A stretch of 64,000 nt of DNA from Microbacterium pullorum (lineage in GTDB: Bacteria > Actinomycetota > Actinomycetes > Actinomycetales > Microbacteriaceae): assembly GCF_014836535.1 (NCBI RefSeq), contig NZ_JACSQP010000003.1, positions 320,966 to 384,965 of the forward strand. Direction: 5' to 3'. This document shows, piece after piece, positions 45,212-54,145 of this stretch (position 1 is the first letter of the stretch; each line of letters begins with the position of its first letter). The notes below the pieces were generated by a model. It made no database searches. It saw only the letters and a list, made by a program, of their open reading frames with translations, and was not told the origin of the DNA. The translations under genes and the position numbers were made by a program.

Positions 45212-46654
45212 ATGGCCGCCTCATCGCTGGAACTGACCACCCTCGGCCATCGCATCCGGCATCACCGCCTGGCGAAGGGCTTCACGCTCGACGAACTGGG
45301 CGCGGTCGTCGGCGTCGCGGGCAGCCAGCTCAGTCTCATCGAGAACGGCAAGCGCGAGCCGAAGCTGTCACTGCTGCAGGGCATCGCGACGGCGACGGGC
45401 ACCGACGTCACCGAACTGCTCTCCCCCGAGCCGCCCAACCGGCGCGCGGCACTGGAGATCGAACTCGAGCGCGCCCAGGCGAGCCCCGTGTTCCGGCGGC
45501 TGGGAGTGCCGCCGGTGAAGATCACGAAGGGCACGCCCGATGAGACGCTCGAATCGATCCTGGGTCTGCACCGCGAGCTGCAGCGCCGCGAGCGGGAGGC
45601 GATCGCGACGCCGGAGGAAGCACGGCGGGCCAACACCGAGCTGCGCCTGGCGATGCGCACGCGTGACAACCACCTGCCCGAGATCGAGGCTCTCGCCGAG
45701 AAGCAGCTGAAGGCGGCCGGCCATGTCGCCGGCGCCCTCACCCACCGCACCGTCAGCATCATGGCCTCACAGCTCGGGTTCGAGCTGATCTTCGCAGGCG
45801 ACCTGCCGCATTCGGTGCGGTCGGTCTCCGACCTCGAGAACGGCCGCATCTATCTGCCGCCGGCCTCGATCCCCGGCGGCCACGGCCTGCGGTCGATGGC
45901 GCTGCAGGCGATGGCCCACCGGCTGCTCGGCCACCGCCGCCCCACCGACTACGCCGACTTCCTGCAGCAGCGGCTGGAGATCAACTACTACGCCGCCTGC
46001 TGCCTCATGCCGCTGACAGCTTCCGTGGCCTTCCTCCAGCAGGCCAAGCGCGATCGCAACCTCGCCGTGGAAGACTTCCGCGACGCGTTCGGGGTGACCC
46101 ACGAGGCGGCGGGCATGCGCATGACGAACCTCCTCACGGCCCACCTCGACATCCCGCTGCACTTCTTGCGCGTCGACGGCAACGGTGCGATCTCGCGCGT
46201 GTACGAGAACGACGGCCTGCCCCTGCCGATGGATGTCACGGGCGCCGTCGAAGGGCAGATCGTGTGCAAGAGGTTCCTGGCGCGCTCGGCGTTCGAGGAG
46301 CACAACCGCACCACCGAGCATTATCAGTACACCGACACCCCCGCCGGCACTTTCTGGTGCTCGACCCAGACCGGCACGACGGCCGAGGGCGAGTTCTCGA
46401 TCACCGTGGGCGTGCCCTTCGACGACGCCCGCTGGTTCCGCGGGCGGGAGAGCGCCAAGCGCGCCACCTCCACCTGCCCCGACGAGACGTGCTGCCGCCG
46501 CCCGCCGGCGGACGTCACCGCCCGCTGGGAGGGGAAGGCCTGGCCGAGCGCGCGCGTGCACATGCAGATGTTCTCGCCCCTGCCGCGTGGCGCCTTCCCC
46601 GGCGTCGACGACAACGAGGTGTACGACTTCCTGGAGCGGCACGCGCACGGATGA
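45212..46654 (+). CDS. RamB/ScfR-family XRE transcriptional regulator
   Basis: 480 residues. N-terminal HTH (about 10-65: [38 protein letters not shown]); middle IrrE/ImmA-like peptidase-fold domain without a clear HExxH ([11 protein letters not shown]); C-terminal domain with a CPDETCC cysteine cluster typical of short-chain fatty-acyl regulators. These proteins sense acyl-CoA or acetate status and control acetate, propionate or glyoxylate genes. Divergent from pckG, with a 16-bp inverted repeat between. Confidence 0.85.
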   Translation: MAASSLELTTLGHRIRHHRLAKGFTLDELGAVVGVAGSQLSLIENGKREPKLSLLQGIATATGTDVTELLSPEPPNRRAALEIELERAQASPVFRRLGVPPVKITKGTPDETLESILGLHRELQRREREAIATPEEARRANTELRLAMRTRDNHLPEIEALAEKQLKAAGHVAGALTHRTVSIMASQLGFELIFAGDLPHSVRSVSDLENGRIYLPPASIPGGHGLRSMALQAMAHRLLGHRRPTDYADFLQQRLEINYYAACCLMPLTASVAFLQQAKRDRNLAVEDFRDAFGVTHEAAGMRMTNLLTAHLDIPLHFLRVDGNGAISRVYENDGLPLPMDVTGAVEGQIVCKRFLARSAFEEHNRTTEHYQYTDTPAGTFWCSTQTGTTAEGEFSITVGVPFDDARWFRGRESAKRATSTCPDETCCRRPPADVTARWEGKAWPSARVHMQMFSPLPRGAFPGVDDNEVYDFLERHAHG

Positions 46655-46674
46655 GCGCGCGGCGCGTGCCCCGG

Positions 46675-47763
46675 TCACCCCGTGAGGAAACGTGAGAAGC
46701 GCGCGAGCGCCGCTTCGACATCGGTGACATCCGGTACGGGCGCGGGCGCGCCGAACAGCTCGGCCACCGGTTCTCGGGTGTGCCGGCCCGCCGCGCGGGA
46801 GTGCGACCACACCCCGCACACCTCGCCGTCGGCGACCACGATCGGGCGGACCATCCCGTTCTTCGCGGGCCCGACCACCGGCAGGAACGGCTCCGGGCAG
46901 ACCTGCGCACGGGCGGCATACGGCAGGTACAGCTCCTCGAACGGCGACAGCGCGAGCACCCGGTGCGCCGCCCGGCTGCGCCGAGGTGCCGCCGCGCGGG
47001 TGAGGAACAGCGTCTGAGCACCGTCGTCGTCGACGACCTCGACCTCATCGGCGGCGGCCTCGGCCGCCGCGCGTGCGGTGCCCAGCGGCAGCCCCGACCA
47101 CCAGGCGAAGTCGCGCACCCCGGCCGGTCCGTGCCCGGCGACGAAGCGCGTGAAGAAGGCGGCGAGCGGGTCGGCCGGCGTCACCTGGTCGGGCGCCCAC
47201 TCCTCCACCAGCACGAAGCGCTGCTCGCGGGTCGGCCCGTCGCTGCGTGCGAGGACCGGCCCCTGACAGATCACCAGCCGCGTCGAGAGCAGCACCAGCA
47301 GGTGGTAACCACGCTGGCCCGCCGTGACGACACCGGCCGCCTCGAGCACGGCGAACAGCTCGGCGCGGGTGAGACCACCGCCTCCTCGCAGCGCCGCGCG
47401 CACGGCGCGCTCGGCGCGCCCCGCCTCGGCTTCGTCGATCCCCTCGGTGCGGTGCACCCCCGCGGCCTGCCGGCGCTGGCGTTCCCCGGTGAGGGCGAGC
47501 AACCACGCCAGATCACGGGCGGGCACGATGTGGATGGTGCCGCGCATCGTCCACGCGCGCACGATCTCGCCGCGGTCGAACGCGGCATCCACCTCGCTCA
47601 TCCGGGGTGCACCGCGGGTGCGGGCGGCCAGCGCCCAGCGACCGCCCCAGAACTCCTGCGCCTGCACCGCGAGCATGTGCGATGCTGCCTCGGCGACCGT
47701 CGGCGCCGGCGTGCTCAGCCGGTGGGACCGCAGGCGAGCGTGACGGCGGGCGGCGGCATCCAT
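46675..47763 (-). CDS. AlkZ-like winged-helix DNA-binding protein (HTH_42 family)
   Basis: 362 residues. VQAQEFWGGRWALAAR holds the Q-x-Q motif that in AlkZ/AlkX glycosylases sits in the active site, and RAWTMRGTIHIVPARDLAW and LSPFEELYLPY are conserved family blocks. AlkZ unhooks interstrand crosslinks in antibiotic producers; distant members such as this one lack proven function. Convergent with the RamB-like gene, 20 nt apart. Confidence 0.8.
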   Translation of the reverse strand: MDAAARRHARLRSHRLSTPAPTVAEAASHMLAVQAQEFWGGRWALAARTRGAPRMSEVDAAFDRGEIVRAWTMRGTIHIVPARDLAWLLALTGERQRRQAAGVHRTEGIDEAEAGRAERAVRAALRGGGGLTRAELFAVLEAAGVVTAGQRGYHLLVLLSTRLVICQGPVLARSDGPTREQRFVLVEEWAPDQVTPADPLAAFFTRFVAGHGPAGVRDFAWWSGLPLGTARAAAEAAADEVEVVDDDGAQTLFLTRAAAPRRSRAAHRVLALSPFEELYLPYAARAQVCPEPFLPVVGPAKNGMVRPIVVADGEVCGVWSHSRAAGRHTREPVAELFGAPAPVPDVTDVEAALARFSRFLTG

Positions 47764-47805
47764 GCGCTCATCCTCGTGGCGGCCGCCGACACGCGCCCGC
47801 AGGTG

Positions 47806-49278
47806 TCACGCGAAGGGGTCGGGCGTGAGGGTGTATTTCGTCTGCAGGTACTCATGGATGCCCTCGGCGCCACCCTCGCGGCCGAGGCCCGACATCTTCC
47901 AGCCGCCGAAGGGTGCGGCGGCGTTGGAGACCACGCCGATGTTGAGGCCCATCATGCCGGTCTGCAGTCGCTCGATCATGCGCTGACCGCGCGCGAGGCT
48001 CTCGGTGTAGACGTAGGAGACCAGGCCGTATTCGGTGTCGTTGGCGATGCGCACCGCTTCGTCTTCGTCGTCGAACGGCACGATCGCCAGCACGGGGCCG
48101 AAGATCTCCTCACGCAGGATCTCACTGCCGGCCTGCACGTCGCTGAGCACCGTCGCCTGGTAGAAGCTGCCGGCTCCCTCGATGACGCTGCCGCCGGCGT
48201 GCAGGGTCGCCCCGCGATCGAGGGCATCGGTGACGAGGGCGTGGGCCTTCGCCACGGCACGGTCGTCGATGAGGGGGCCGACGACGACGCCCTCCTCGGT
48301 GCCGCGCCCGACGCGGAACTCCGCCACCCGCGCGGTGACGCGCCGGGCGAACTCGTCGGCGACCGAACGATGGACGATGAAGCGGTTCGCCGCGGTGCAG
48401 GCCTGGCCGATGTTGCGGAACTTCGCCGCGATCGCCCCGTCGACGGCTTTGTCGAGGTCGGCGTCGTCGAACACGACGAACGGGGCGTTGCCGCCGAGTT
48501 CCATCGACGTGCGCAGCACGCCCTTCGCCGCCTTCTCCAGGAGCGACACGCCCACGGGGGTCGACCCGGTGAACGAGAGTTTACGCAGGCGCGGATCGGC
48601 GATGATCGCGTCGGAGAGCGGCCCCGACGACCGCGTCGTGACCACGTTGACCACCCCGGCGGGTACGCCGGCGTCGTCGAGCAGCTTCGCGAAGTAGAGG
48701 GTCGTCAGCGGCGTGAGCGCGGCGGGCTTCACCACGACGGTGCAGCCGGCGGCGAGCGCGGGGGCGATCTTGCGGGTCGCCATCGCGAGCGGGAAGTTCC
48801 AGGGCGTGATGAGGAAGCAGGGACCCACCGGATGCTGGGTCACGATCATGCGCCCGGTACCCTCGGGGTTCGCGCCGTAGCGGCCCTGCACGTGCGCGGT
48901 CTCCTCGCTGAACCAGCGCAGGAACTCGCCGCCGTACGCGACCTCGCCGCGGGCCTCGGCGAGGGGCTTGCCCATCTCGATGGTCATCAGCAGCGCGAAC
49001 TGCTCCTTGCGCTCCTGCAGCAGATCGAACGCGCGGCGCAGGATCTCGGCCCGCTCGCGGGCGGGGGTCGCCGCCCACGCGGGGAAGGCGGCGTCGGCGG
49101 CATCGAGCGCGGCCATGCCGTCGGCGACGGAAGCACTGGCGATGGTCTTGACCACGTCGCCGGTGGCGGGATCCGACACCGTCAGCGTCGCGTCATCTTC
49201 CGCCGGGCGCCACTGCCCACCGATGAACAGTCCGTCCGGCACGTCCGACAGCAGCTGGGTCTCACGGTTCTCGGTCAT
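47806..49278 (-). CDS. gabD: Succinate-semialdehyde dehydrogenase family
   Basis: 490 residues from ATG 49278 (GAGGGAG upstream). Aldehyde dehydrogenase motifs: ITPWNFPLAM, SFTGSTPVG, MELGGNAPF (Glu) and GQACTAANRF (catalytic Cys). In this island it fits the last step, succinic semialdehyde (released with pyruvate by HpaI) to succinate. Oxidation of another aldehyde, such as hydroxyphenylacetaldehyde, cannot be excluded. Divergent from the ThDP-enzyme gene; a GntR-type palindrome lies between them. Confidence 0.88.
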   Translation of the reverse strand: MTENRETQLLSDVPDGLFIGGQWRPAEDDATLTVSDPATGDVVKTIASASVADGMAALDAADAAFPAWAATPARERAEILRRAFDLLQERKEQFALLMTIEMGKPLAEARGEVAYGGEFLRWFSEETAHVQGRYGANPEGTGRMIVTQHPVGPCFLITPWNFPLAMATRKIAPALAAGCTVVVKPAALTPLTTLYFAKLLDDAGVPAGVVNVVTTRSSGPLSDAIIADPRLRKLSFTGSTPVGVSLLEKAAKGVLRTSMELGGNAPFVVFDDADLDKAVDGAIAAKFRNIGQACTAANRFIVHRSVADEFARRVTARVAEFRVGRGTEEGVVVGPLIDDRAVAKAHALVTDALDRGATLHAGGSVIEGAGSFYQATVLSDVQAGSEILREEIFGPVLAIVPFDDEDEAVRIANDTEYGLVSYVYTESLARGQRMIERLQTGMMGLNIGVVSNAAAPFGGWKMSGLGREGGAEGIHEYLQTKYTLTPDPFA

Positions 49279-49317
49279 GGGGACTCCCTCGTCGTTCGAT
49301 GCCGGCAGGACCGGATC

Positions 49318-49331
49318 AATCGTATACGATT
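49318..49331. promoter_or_regulatory. GntR-type operator, site 1
   Basis: Perfect 14-nt palindrome AATCGTATACGATT between gabD and the ThDP-enzyme gene. The same sequence, with at most one change in the core, occurs at 53343 and 55608. A TATACT -10 for the plus-strand gene lies at 49353-49358. Confidence 0.75.
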
Positions 49332-49483
49332 CCCCGGCCGCTGTGGCATCCCTATACTCGGATCGTCCGGCGGACCTGTCCCCCGGTGCTCGAAAAATGG
49401 GCACGCAGCCACCCCGGCACAGACGCCGCGGGAGGGCGAGACACACACGGCATCCTTTCCGCCTCTGTCTCTCGGGAGTTCCC

Positions 49484-51136
49484 ATGCCCACCGTCTCTGC
49501 GCACGTCGCCCACACCCTCGCCGGCCACATCGACCACGTCTTCGGGGTGATGGGCAACGGCAACGCGCACTTCCTCGATGCGCTCGAGCGCTCGACCGAC
49601 GTGTCGTTCACCGCGGTGCGGCACGAGGCGGGCGGCGTCGTCGCCGCCGATGCCCACCACCGCGCCGGCGGCGGCCTCGCGGCAGCGACCGCGACCTACG
49701 GCGCCGGGTTCACCAACACCCTCACCGCCCTCGCGGAGGCTGTGCAGGCGCGCGTGCCGCTCGTGCTCGTCGTCGGCGACGAGCCGACGTCGGGCCCGCG
49801 GCCGTGGGACGTCGACCAGATCGCGCTGGCATCGGCGGTCGGCGCCCGCACGTACACGGTGGGGAGGGCGGACGCCGCGGCCACCACCGTGATCGCGATC
49901 GAGCACGCCCTGTCGTATCGCGTGCCCACCGTGCTCGCGATCCCCTACGACGTCGCCAAGCTCGAAGCGGGGCCCGTGCCGGCGGCGCCCGAACCGCGTC
50001 TGCCCGCTCCCCTCGCCCCGGCGAGCCCGTTCGCCCAGGCGGCCGTCGACGACCTCGCAGAGCTGCTCGCCGCGGCCGAGCGCCCGCTGCTGCTCGCCGG
50101 ACACGGTGCGTGGGTGTCGGGCGCCGGTGCCGCCCTCGGCGAACTGGCGGATGCCACCGGCGCGCTGACGGCGACGACGGCGCTCGGGCGCGGGCTCTTC
50201 CCCCGCGCGGAATACGACCTGGGGGTGACCGGCGGCTTCGGCGCGGAGGGCGCGATGGCGCGCATCCGCGAGGCCGACGTCGCGGTGGTGTTCGGGGCGT
50301 CGCTCAACCAGTTCACGATGCGCTTCGGCGATCTGTTCGCCCCCGGCACGCGGGTCGTGCAGATCGACACCGCACCGGCGGCGACCCACCCGCACGTGGG
50401 CGGGTTCCTGCGCGCCGATGCGAGTCTGGTCGCCCGCGCCCTCGTCGACGCGCTCCACCGGCGGGGGGCGACGGCGTCGGGATGGCGCGAGAGCGTGGAC
50501 GTCGCGGGACTGCACGCCCGCGAGGACGGTGACGGCCTGGCATCCGATGGGCGCCTGGATCCCCGCACGGTCGCGGCCCGCATCGGCGAGCTGCTGCCGG
50601 CGGATCGCGTGGTCGTCTCGGACGGTGGCCACTTCATCGGCTGGGCGAACATGTACTGGCCGGTGGCCGCGCCCGATCGCATGATGATGGTGGGCACCGC
50701 CTACCAGTCGATCGGGCTCGGGTTCGCGTCGGTGCCGGGCGCGGCGCTGGCCAAGCCCGCGTCGACGATCGTGCTCACGACGGGCGACGGCGGCGGGCTC
50801 ATGGCGCTGGCGGATCTCGAATCGGCGGTGCGGGTGGCCGGTGGCCGCGGTCTCGCCGTGGTGTGGAACGACCGCGCGTACGGCGCCGAGGTGCACCTGT
50901 ACGGGGTGCAGGGCCTCGCCCGCGCGCCCATGCTCATCCCCGAGGTCGACTTCGCAGGCCTCGCGCGGGCGGTGGGCGCCGAGGGCGTCGTGGTGCGCGG
51001 GCTCGAGGACCTCGACGCGCTCGCCCGATGGGCGGCGCAACCGGCATCCGATCGCCCCTACCTGCTGCTGGACGTGCGGATCTCCGCAACGGTCGTCGCC
51101 CCCTACCAGCAGGAGATCATCCGCGTGAACTCCTGA
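49484..51136 (+). CDS. ThDP-dependent decarboxylase/synthase family enzyme
   Basis: 550 residues in the three-domain layout of pyruvate decarboxylase, benzoylformate decarboxylase and acetolactate synthase. VRHEAGG gives the catalytic Glu48, the middle domain spans about 190-310, and GDGGGLMALADL with a following WNDRAYG forms the ThDP-Mg site. Its place in an aromatic catabolic island suggests decarboxylation of an aryl-keto acid (for example 4-hydroxyphenylpyruvate), but that is inference; substrate residues cannot be read. Shares a divergent GntR-type operator with gabD. Leader of about 120 nt. Confidence 0.75.
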   Translation: MPTVSAHVAHTLAGHIDHVFGVMGNGNAHFLDALERSTDVSFTAVRHEAGGVVAADAHHRAGGGLAAATATYGAGFTNTLTALAEAVQARVPLVLVVGDEPTSGPRPWDVDQIALASAVGARTYTVGRADAAATTVIAIEHALSYRVPTVLAIPYDVAKLEAGPVPAAPEPRLPAPLAPASPFAQAAVDDLAELLAAAERPLLLAGHGAWVSGAGAALGELADATGALTATTALGRGLFPRAEYDLGVTGGFGAEGAMARIREADVAVVFGASLNQFTMRFGDLFAPGTRVVQIDTAPAATHPHVGGFLRADASLVARALVDALHRRGATASGWRESVDVAGLHAREDGDGLASDGRLDPRTVAARIGELLPADRVVVSDGGHFIGWANMYWPVAAPDRMMMVGTAYQSIGLGFASVPGAALAKPASTIVLTTGDGGGLMALADLESAVRVAGGRGLAVVWNDRAYGAEVHLYGVQGLARAPMLIPEVDFAGLARAVGAEGVVVRGLEDLDALARWAAQPASDRPYLLLDVRISATVVAPYQQEIIRVNS

Positions 51137-51178
51137 CCCCGGGGGCGCGCGCCTGGGGCGGGCCCCGGGGGCTGCTCC

Positions 51179-51354
51179 GGTGTCACGAATGGCGGGTTGC
51201 GCCGCGCCAACACCGTGCGGACGCGACACCGCAGCGGCTCGGCGCGTGGGCGATCCCGACCGAGGGCGGCTCGGGTGTCGCGAATGGCGGATGCCACGGG
51301 CGAGCACCGTGCGGATGTGACACCGGAGCAGCCCGGAGCAGCCCGGAGCAGCCC
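51179..51354. repeat. Two-copy 52-nt imperfect repeat plus 10-nt tandem triplet
   Basis: Copies 51179-51230 and 51274-51324 each begin GGTGTC and end GACACC (inverted ends) and share GCGAATGGCGG-like and CACCGTGCGGA cores. They are followed by three tandem GGAGCAGCCC units (51325-51354). The repeat fills the gap between two convergent genes (51137-51373). Confidence 0.8.
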
Positions 51355-51373
51355 GGGCGGCGCGGCGAACGCC

Positions 51374-53248
51374 TCAGGCGGGGGCGGGGGCCAGCATGTG
51401 CGAGGAGAAGAAGTCCGTCAGTTCCGACCGGGCGGACAGCGGCAGCACGTGCGCGACGTACTGGTCGGGACGCACCACCACGATCGCGCCGTCGCGATCG
51501 ATGCCGCGCGCGTCGAAGACGTCGTCTTCGGCCTCGGCGGCATAGATCTTCTCGTAGTCGATGAGCCCGAACGGCCCCACCCGCGGCAGGAACACCGCAG
51601 GGATGTCGGCCATCTCGACCTCGGTGTGGTCCTGCGGGTAGATCACCTTCACGTCGAACACGCTGTCGGGATCGGTGCCGGCGGGGGTGAAGCGCACGAC
51701 GGGCGAATCGGATGCCGTCGCCAGCCAGTCCGCGAAGTCCCGCAGCGCCGTGGCGTCGCGGTCGGCGAAGACGTAGATGCGCCACCGCCCGTCGGCTTTC
51801 GCGTGATGGCCGAGGTGGGCGGGAACGGCGTCGCCGATGCGCACGACGGGCGCCGAGGTGAACCGCTTGCCGATCGGGTATCCGATCGCGAGCGCCTGGT
51901 GCGTCGCCTCGCCGACGATCATCGACGGCGGGTACTGCGTCATGAAGCCCGCGGGGAACTCCGCCGTCGAGGTGTAGAACTGGGCGAGCTGCTCGGGGCT
52001 GTCGAACTCCTCGGGCTTCTTGGCCATGAGGCTGGACCACTCCTTGTCGAAGTCGATGAGGTTCTGCGCGATCTCCTGCCGCTCGGCCGAGTAGGTCGAC
52101 AGCAGTGCCGCGGGCGCCCGGCCGGTGAGCACCGAACCGAGCTTCCAGCCGAGGTTGAAGCCGTCCTGCATCGAGACGTTCATCCCCTGCCCGGCCTTGG
52201 CGCTGTGGGTGTGGCAGGCGTCGCCGCAGATGAACACGTGCGGCAGGGCGTCGGAGCCCACCTCGACGTCGTCGAACTTGTCGGTCACGCGATGCCCCAC
52301 TTCGTACACCGACCACCACGCGACGTCCTTCACGTCGAGCGTGTACTGCCCGAGGATGTCGCCGGCCTTGGCGATGATCGACTCCAGCGGCGTCGTGCGC
52401 ACCTTGCCGTTGTCGTCCTCGGGCACCTCGCCGAGGTCCACGTACATGCGGAACAGATGCCCGCCCTCGCGCGGGATGTGCAGGATGCTCCCGTGCTCGG
52501 ACTGGATGGCGCACTTGATGCGGATGTCGGGGAAGTCGGTGACGGCCAGCACGTCCATGACACCCCACGCGTGCTTGGACTGCCCGCCGATGTGCTTGCG
52601 GCCGATCGCCTCGCGCACGCGGCTGCGCGCGCCGTCGCATCCGACGACGTACTTCGCCCGCACGGTCCGCTCCACGCCGGCGTCGGGCCCGTCGGTGCGC
52701 GCCAGCGTGACGGTCACCGGATACTCCCCCTCGCCCACCTGCAGCGTGACGAACTCGTACCCGTAGTCGGGCACGATGCGCGCGGGCGACTGCGCCGCGA
52801 CTTCGGCGAAGTAGTCGAGCACGCGCGCCTGGTTGACGATGAGGTGCGGAAACTCGCTGATGCCGCGCGGGTCGTCATCGGCGCGGGCGGTGCGCACGAT
52901 GCGGGAGGGGTCGACGGCGTCGGGCGCCCAGAAGTTCATCTCGGTGATGCGATAGGCCTCGGCGATGATGCGCTCGGCGAACCCGAAGGCCTGGAAGGTC
53001 TCGACGCTGCGGGCCTGGATGCCGTCGGCCTGCCCGATCGCCAGGCGACCCGGGCGCCGCTCGACCAGACGGGTCGTGACGGAGGGGTACTGCGCCAGCT
53101 GAGCGGCCAGCAGCATGCCGGCGGGGCCGGAGCCGACGATGAGCACATCGACCTCGTCGGGGACGTCGTCGGGGCGGTCGATCCCGGTGCCGGCGGCGGG
53201 GAGCACGCGCGGGTCGGTGGAGACGTAGCCGTGGTGGTGGAACTGCAT
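51374..53248 (-). CDS. FAD-dependent aromatic hydroxylase (MobA/phenol 2-monooxygenase type)
   Basis: 624 residues. FAD-binding VDVLIVGSGPAGM at 33-45, DGARSRVREAIG, and GDACHTHSAKAGQGMN near 340, then a C-terminal thioredoxin-like domain (about 430-620) as in phenol hydroxylase. It most resembles 3-hydroxybenzoate 4-monooxygenases. In this island it would supply the ring-cleavage substrate by hydroxylating a hydroxyphenylacetate; HpaBC, the usual two-component enzyme, is absent. AGGAAGGA precedes ATG 53248. Divergent from an IclR gene, with operators between. Confidence 0.85.
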   Translation of the reverse strand: MQFHHHGYVSTDPRVLPAAGTGIDRPDDVPDEVDVLIVGSGPAGMLLAAQLAQYPSVTTRLVERRPGRLAIGQADGIQARSVETFQAFGFAERIIAEAYRITEMNFWAPDAVDPSRIVRTARADDDPRGISEFPHLIVNQARVLDYFAEVAAQSPARIVPDYGYEFVTLQVGEGEYPVTVTLARTDGPDAGVERTVRAKYVVGCDGARSRVREAIGRKHIGGQSKHAWGVMDVLAVTDFPDIRIKCAIQSEHGSILHIPREGGHLFRMYVDLGEVPEDDNGKVRTTPLESIIAKAGDILGQYTLDVKDVAWWSVYEVGHRVTDKFDDVEVGSDALPHVFICGDACHTHSAKAGQGMNVSMQDGFNLGWKLGSVLTGRAPAALLSTYSAERQEIAQNLIDFDKEWSSLMAKKPEEFDSPEQLAQFYTSTAEFPAGFMTQYPPSMIVGEATHQALAIGYPIGKRFTSAPVVRIGDAVPAHLGHHAKADGRWRIYVFADRDATALRDFADWLATASDSPVVRFTPAGTDPDSVFDVKVIYPQDHTEVEMADIPAVFLPRVGPFGLIDYEKIYAAEAEDDVFDARGIDRDGAIVVVRPDQYVAHVLPLSARSELTDFFSSHMLAPAPA

Positions 53249-53304
53249 CGTCGTCGATTCCTTCCTGGGACGACGACGTCGGAACGTTGACGCCGTCGTC
53301 GCTG

Positions 53305-53353
53305 TGTTCTATATTCGAACACGCCGTTCTACTATTGAACAGATCGTATACGA
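53305..53353. promoter_or_regulatory. Tandem IclR-type boxes plus GntR-type site 2
   Basis: GTTC-N7-GAAC occurs twice, at 53306-53320 and 53326-53340, 20 nt (two helical turns) apart. ATCGTATACGA follows at 53343-53353. TACTAT (53330-53335) and, on the other strand, TTCAAT/AATATA with a 17-nt spacer are possible promoter elements overlapped by the boxes. Confidence 0.65.
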
Positions 53354-53387
53354 CCGGATGCTGCGCGGCAAGCATCCGGCGGAGAGG

Positions 53388-54095
53388 ATGCCCGTGCCCG
53401 AGGCCCCCGCGTCGCAGACCCTGAGTCGCGGCATCCGCATTCTCGAAGTGCTCGCCGATGCCCGCGACCCCCTCACGATCGACGAGGTCGCCGGGCGCCT
53501 CGAGGTGCACCGCTCGGTGGCCTACCGACTGGTGCGCACCCTCGAGGACCACGGACTGGTCTCCCGCGACGCGTCGGGGCGGCTGGCCCTCGGCGCCCGT
53601 ATGGCGGCTCTTGCCGCCGGCGTCGCCCACGACCTGCAGGCCGAGGCCCTGCCCGAACTCACCGCCGTCGCCAACGAACTCGGCATGACGTGCTTCCTCG
53701 CCGTGCTCGACCACGACCAGTGCGTCACGCTCGCCAGCGTCGAGCCGCGGCACGCGATCGCGTCGGTGGCGCAGCGCCCCGGCGCGCGGCATCCGATCAC
53801 CGTCGGCGCCCCCAGCAAGGCGATCCTGTCGACGCTGACCCCCGACCAGTGGCCGGTGCCGCTGTCTGCCACCCTGCGCGACGAGGTGGCCGCGGCCGCG
53901 GAGCGCGGCTACGCCACGAGCGCCGACGAGGTGATCCCCACGGTGCAGTCGGTCGCAGTGCCGCTGCGGCTGCGTCATCCCGCGCGACCCGCCGCGATCG
54001 CCGTCGTGCACGTGGGCGGCCACGCCGACCCCGCCGCCCTGGCCCGGCGCCTGCAGCGCTCGGCCGACCTCATCCGCGAAGCCCTCGACGGCTGA
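53388..54095 (+). CDS. IclR-family transcriptional regulator
   Basis: About 235 residues. HTH: LSRGIRILEVLADARDPLTI and VHRSVAYRLVRTLEDHGLV; effector domain from about 85 with FLAVLDHDQCVTLASVEP, HPITVGAPSKAIL and RGYATSADEV. The start is uncertain: GGAGAGG (53381-53387) touches ATG 53388 but is well spaced for GTG 53394; ATG 53358 is also open. Divergent from the FAD hydroxylase, which it most likely controls together with itself. Confidence 0.88.
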   Translation: MPVPEAPASQTLSRGIRILEVLADARDPLTIDEVAGRLEVHRSVAYRLVRTLEDHGLVSRDASGRLALGARMAALAAGVAHDLQAEALPELTAVANELGMTCFLAVLDHDQCVTLASVEPRHAIASVAQRPGARHPITVGAPSKAILSTLTPDQWPVPLSATLRDEVAAAAERGYATSADEVIPTVQSVAVPLRLRHPARPAAIAVVHVGGHADPAALARRLQRSADLIREALDG

Positions 54096-54097
54096 CG

Positions 54098-54135
54098 ACG
54101 CAGGGCCCGGATGCTGCGGCATCCGGGCCCTGCGT
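54098..54135. terminator. Bidirectional terminator between IclR and MFS genes
   Basis: Perfect 17-bp arms (54098-54114 and 54119-54135) with a 4-nt loop between convergent stops at 54095 and 54146. The inner stem is GGATGC/GCATCC. Confidence 0.7.
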
Positions 54136-54145
54136 GCACGCCGGG

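Noticed and set aside
46780..50532. 1250-residue plus-strand open frame
   Set aside because: Antisense over the AlkZ-like gene and gabD and out of frame with the ThDP gene; no domain.
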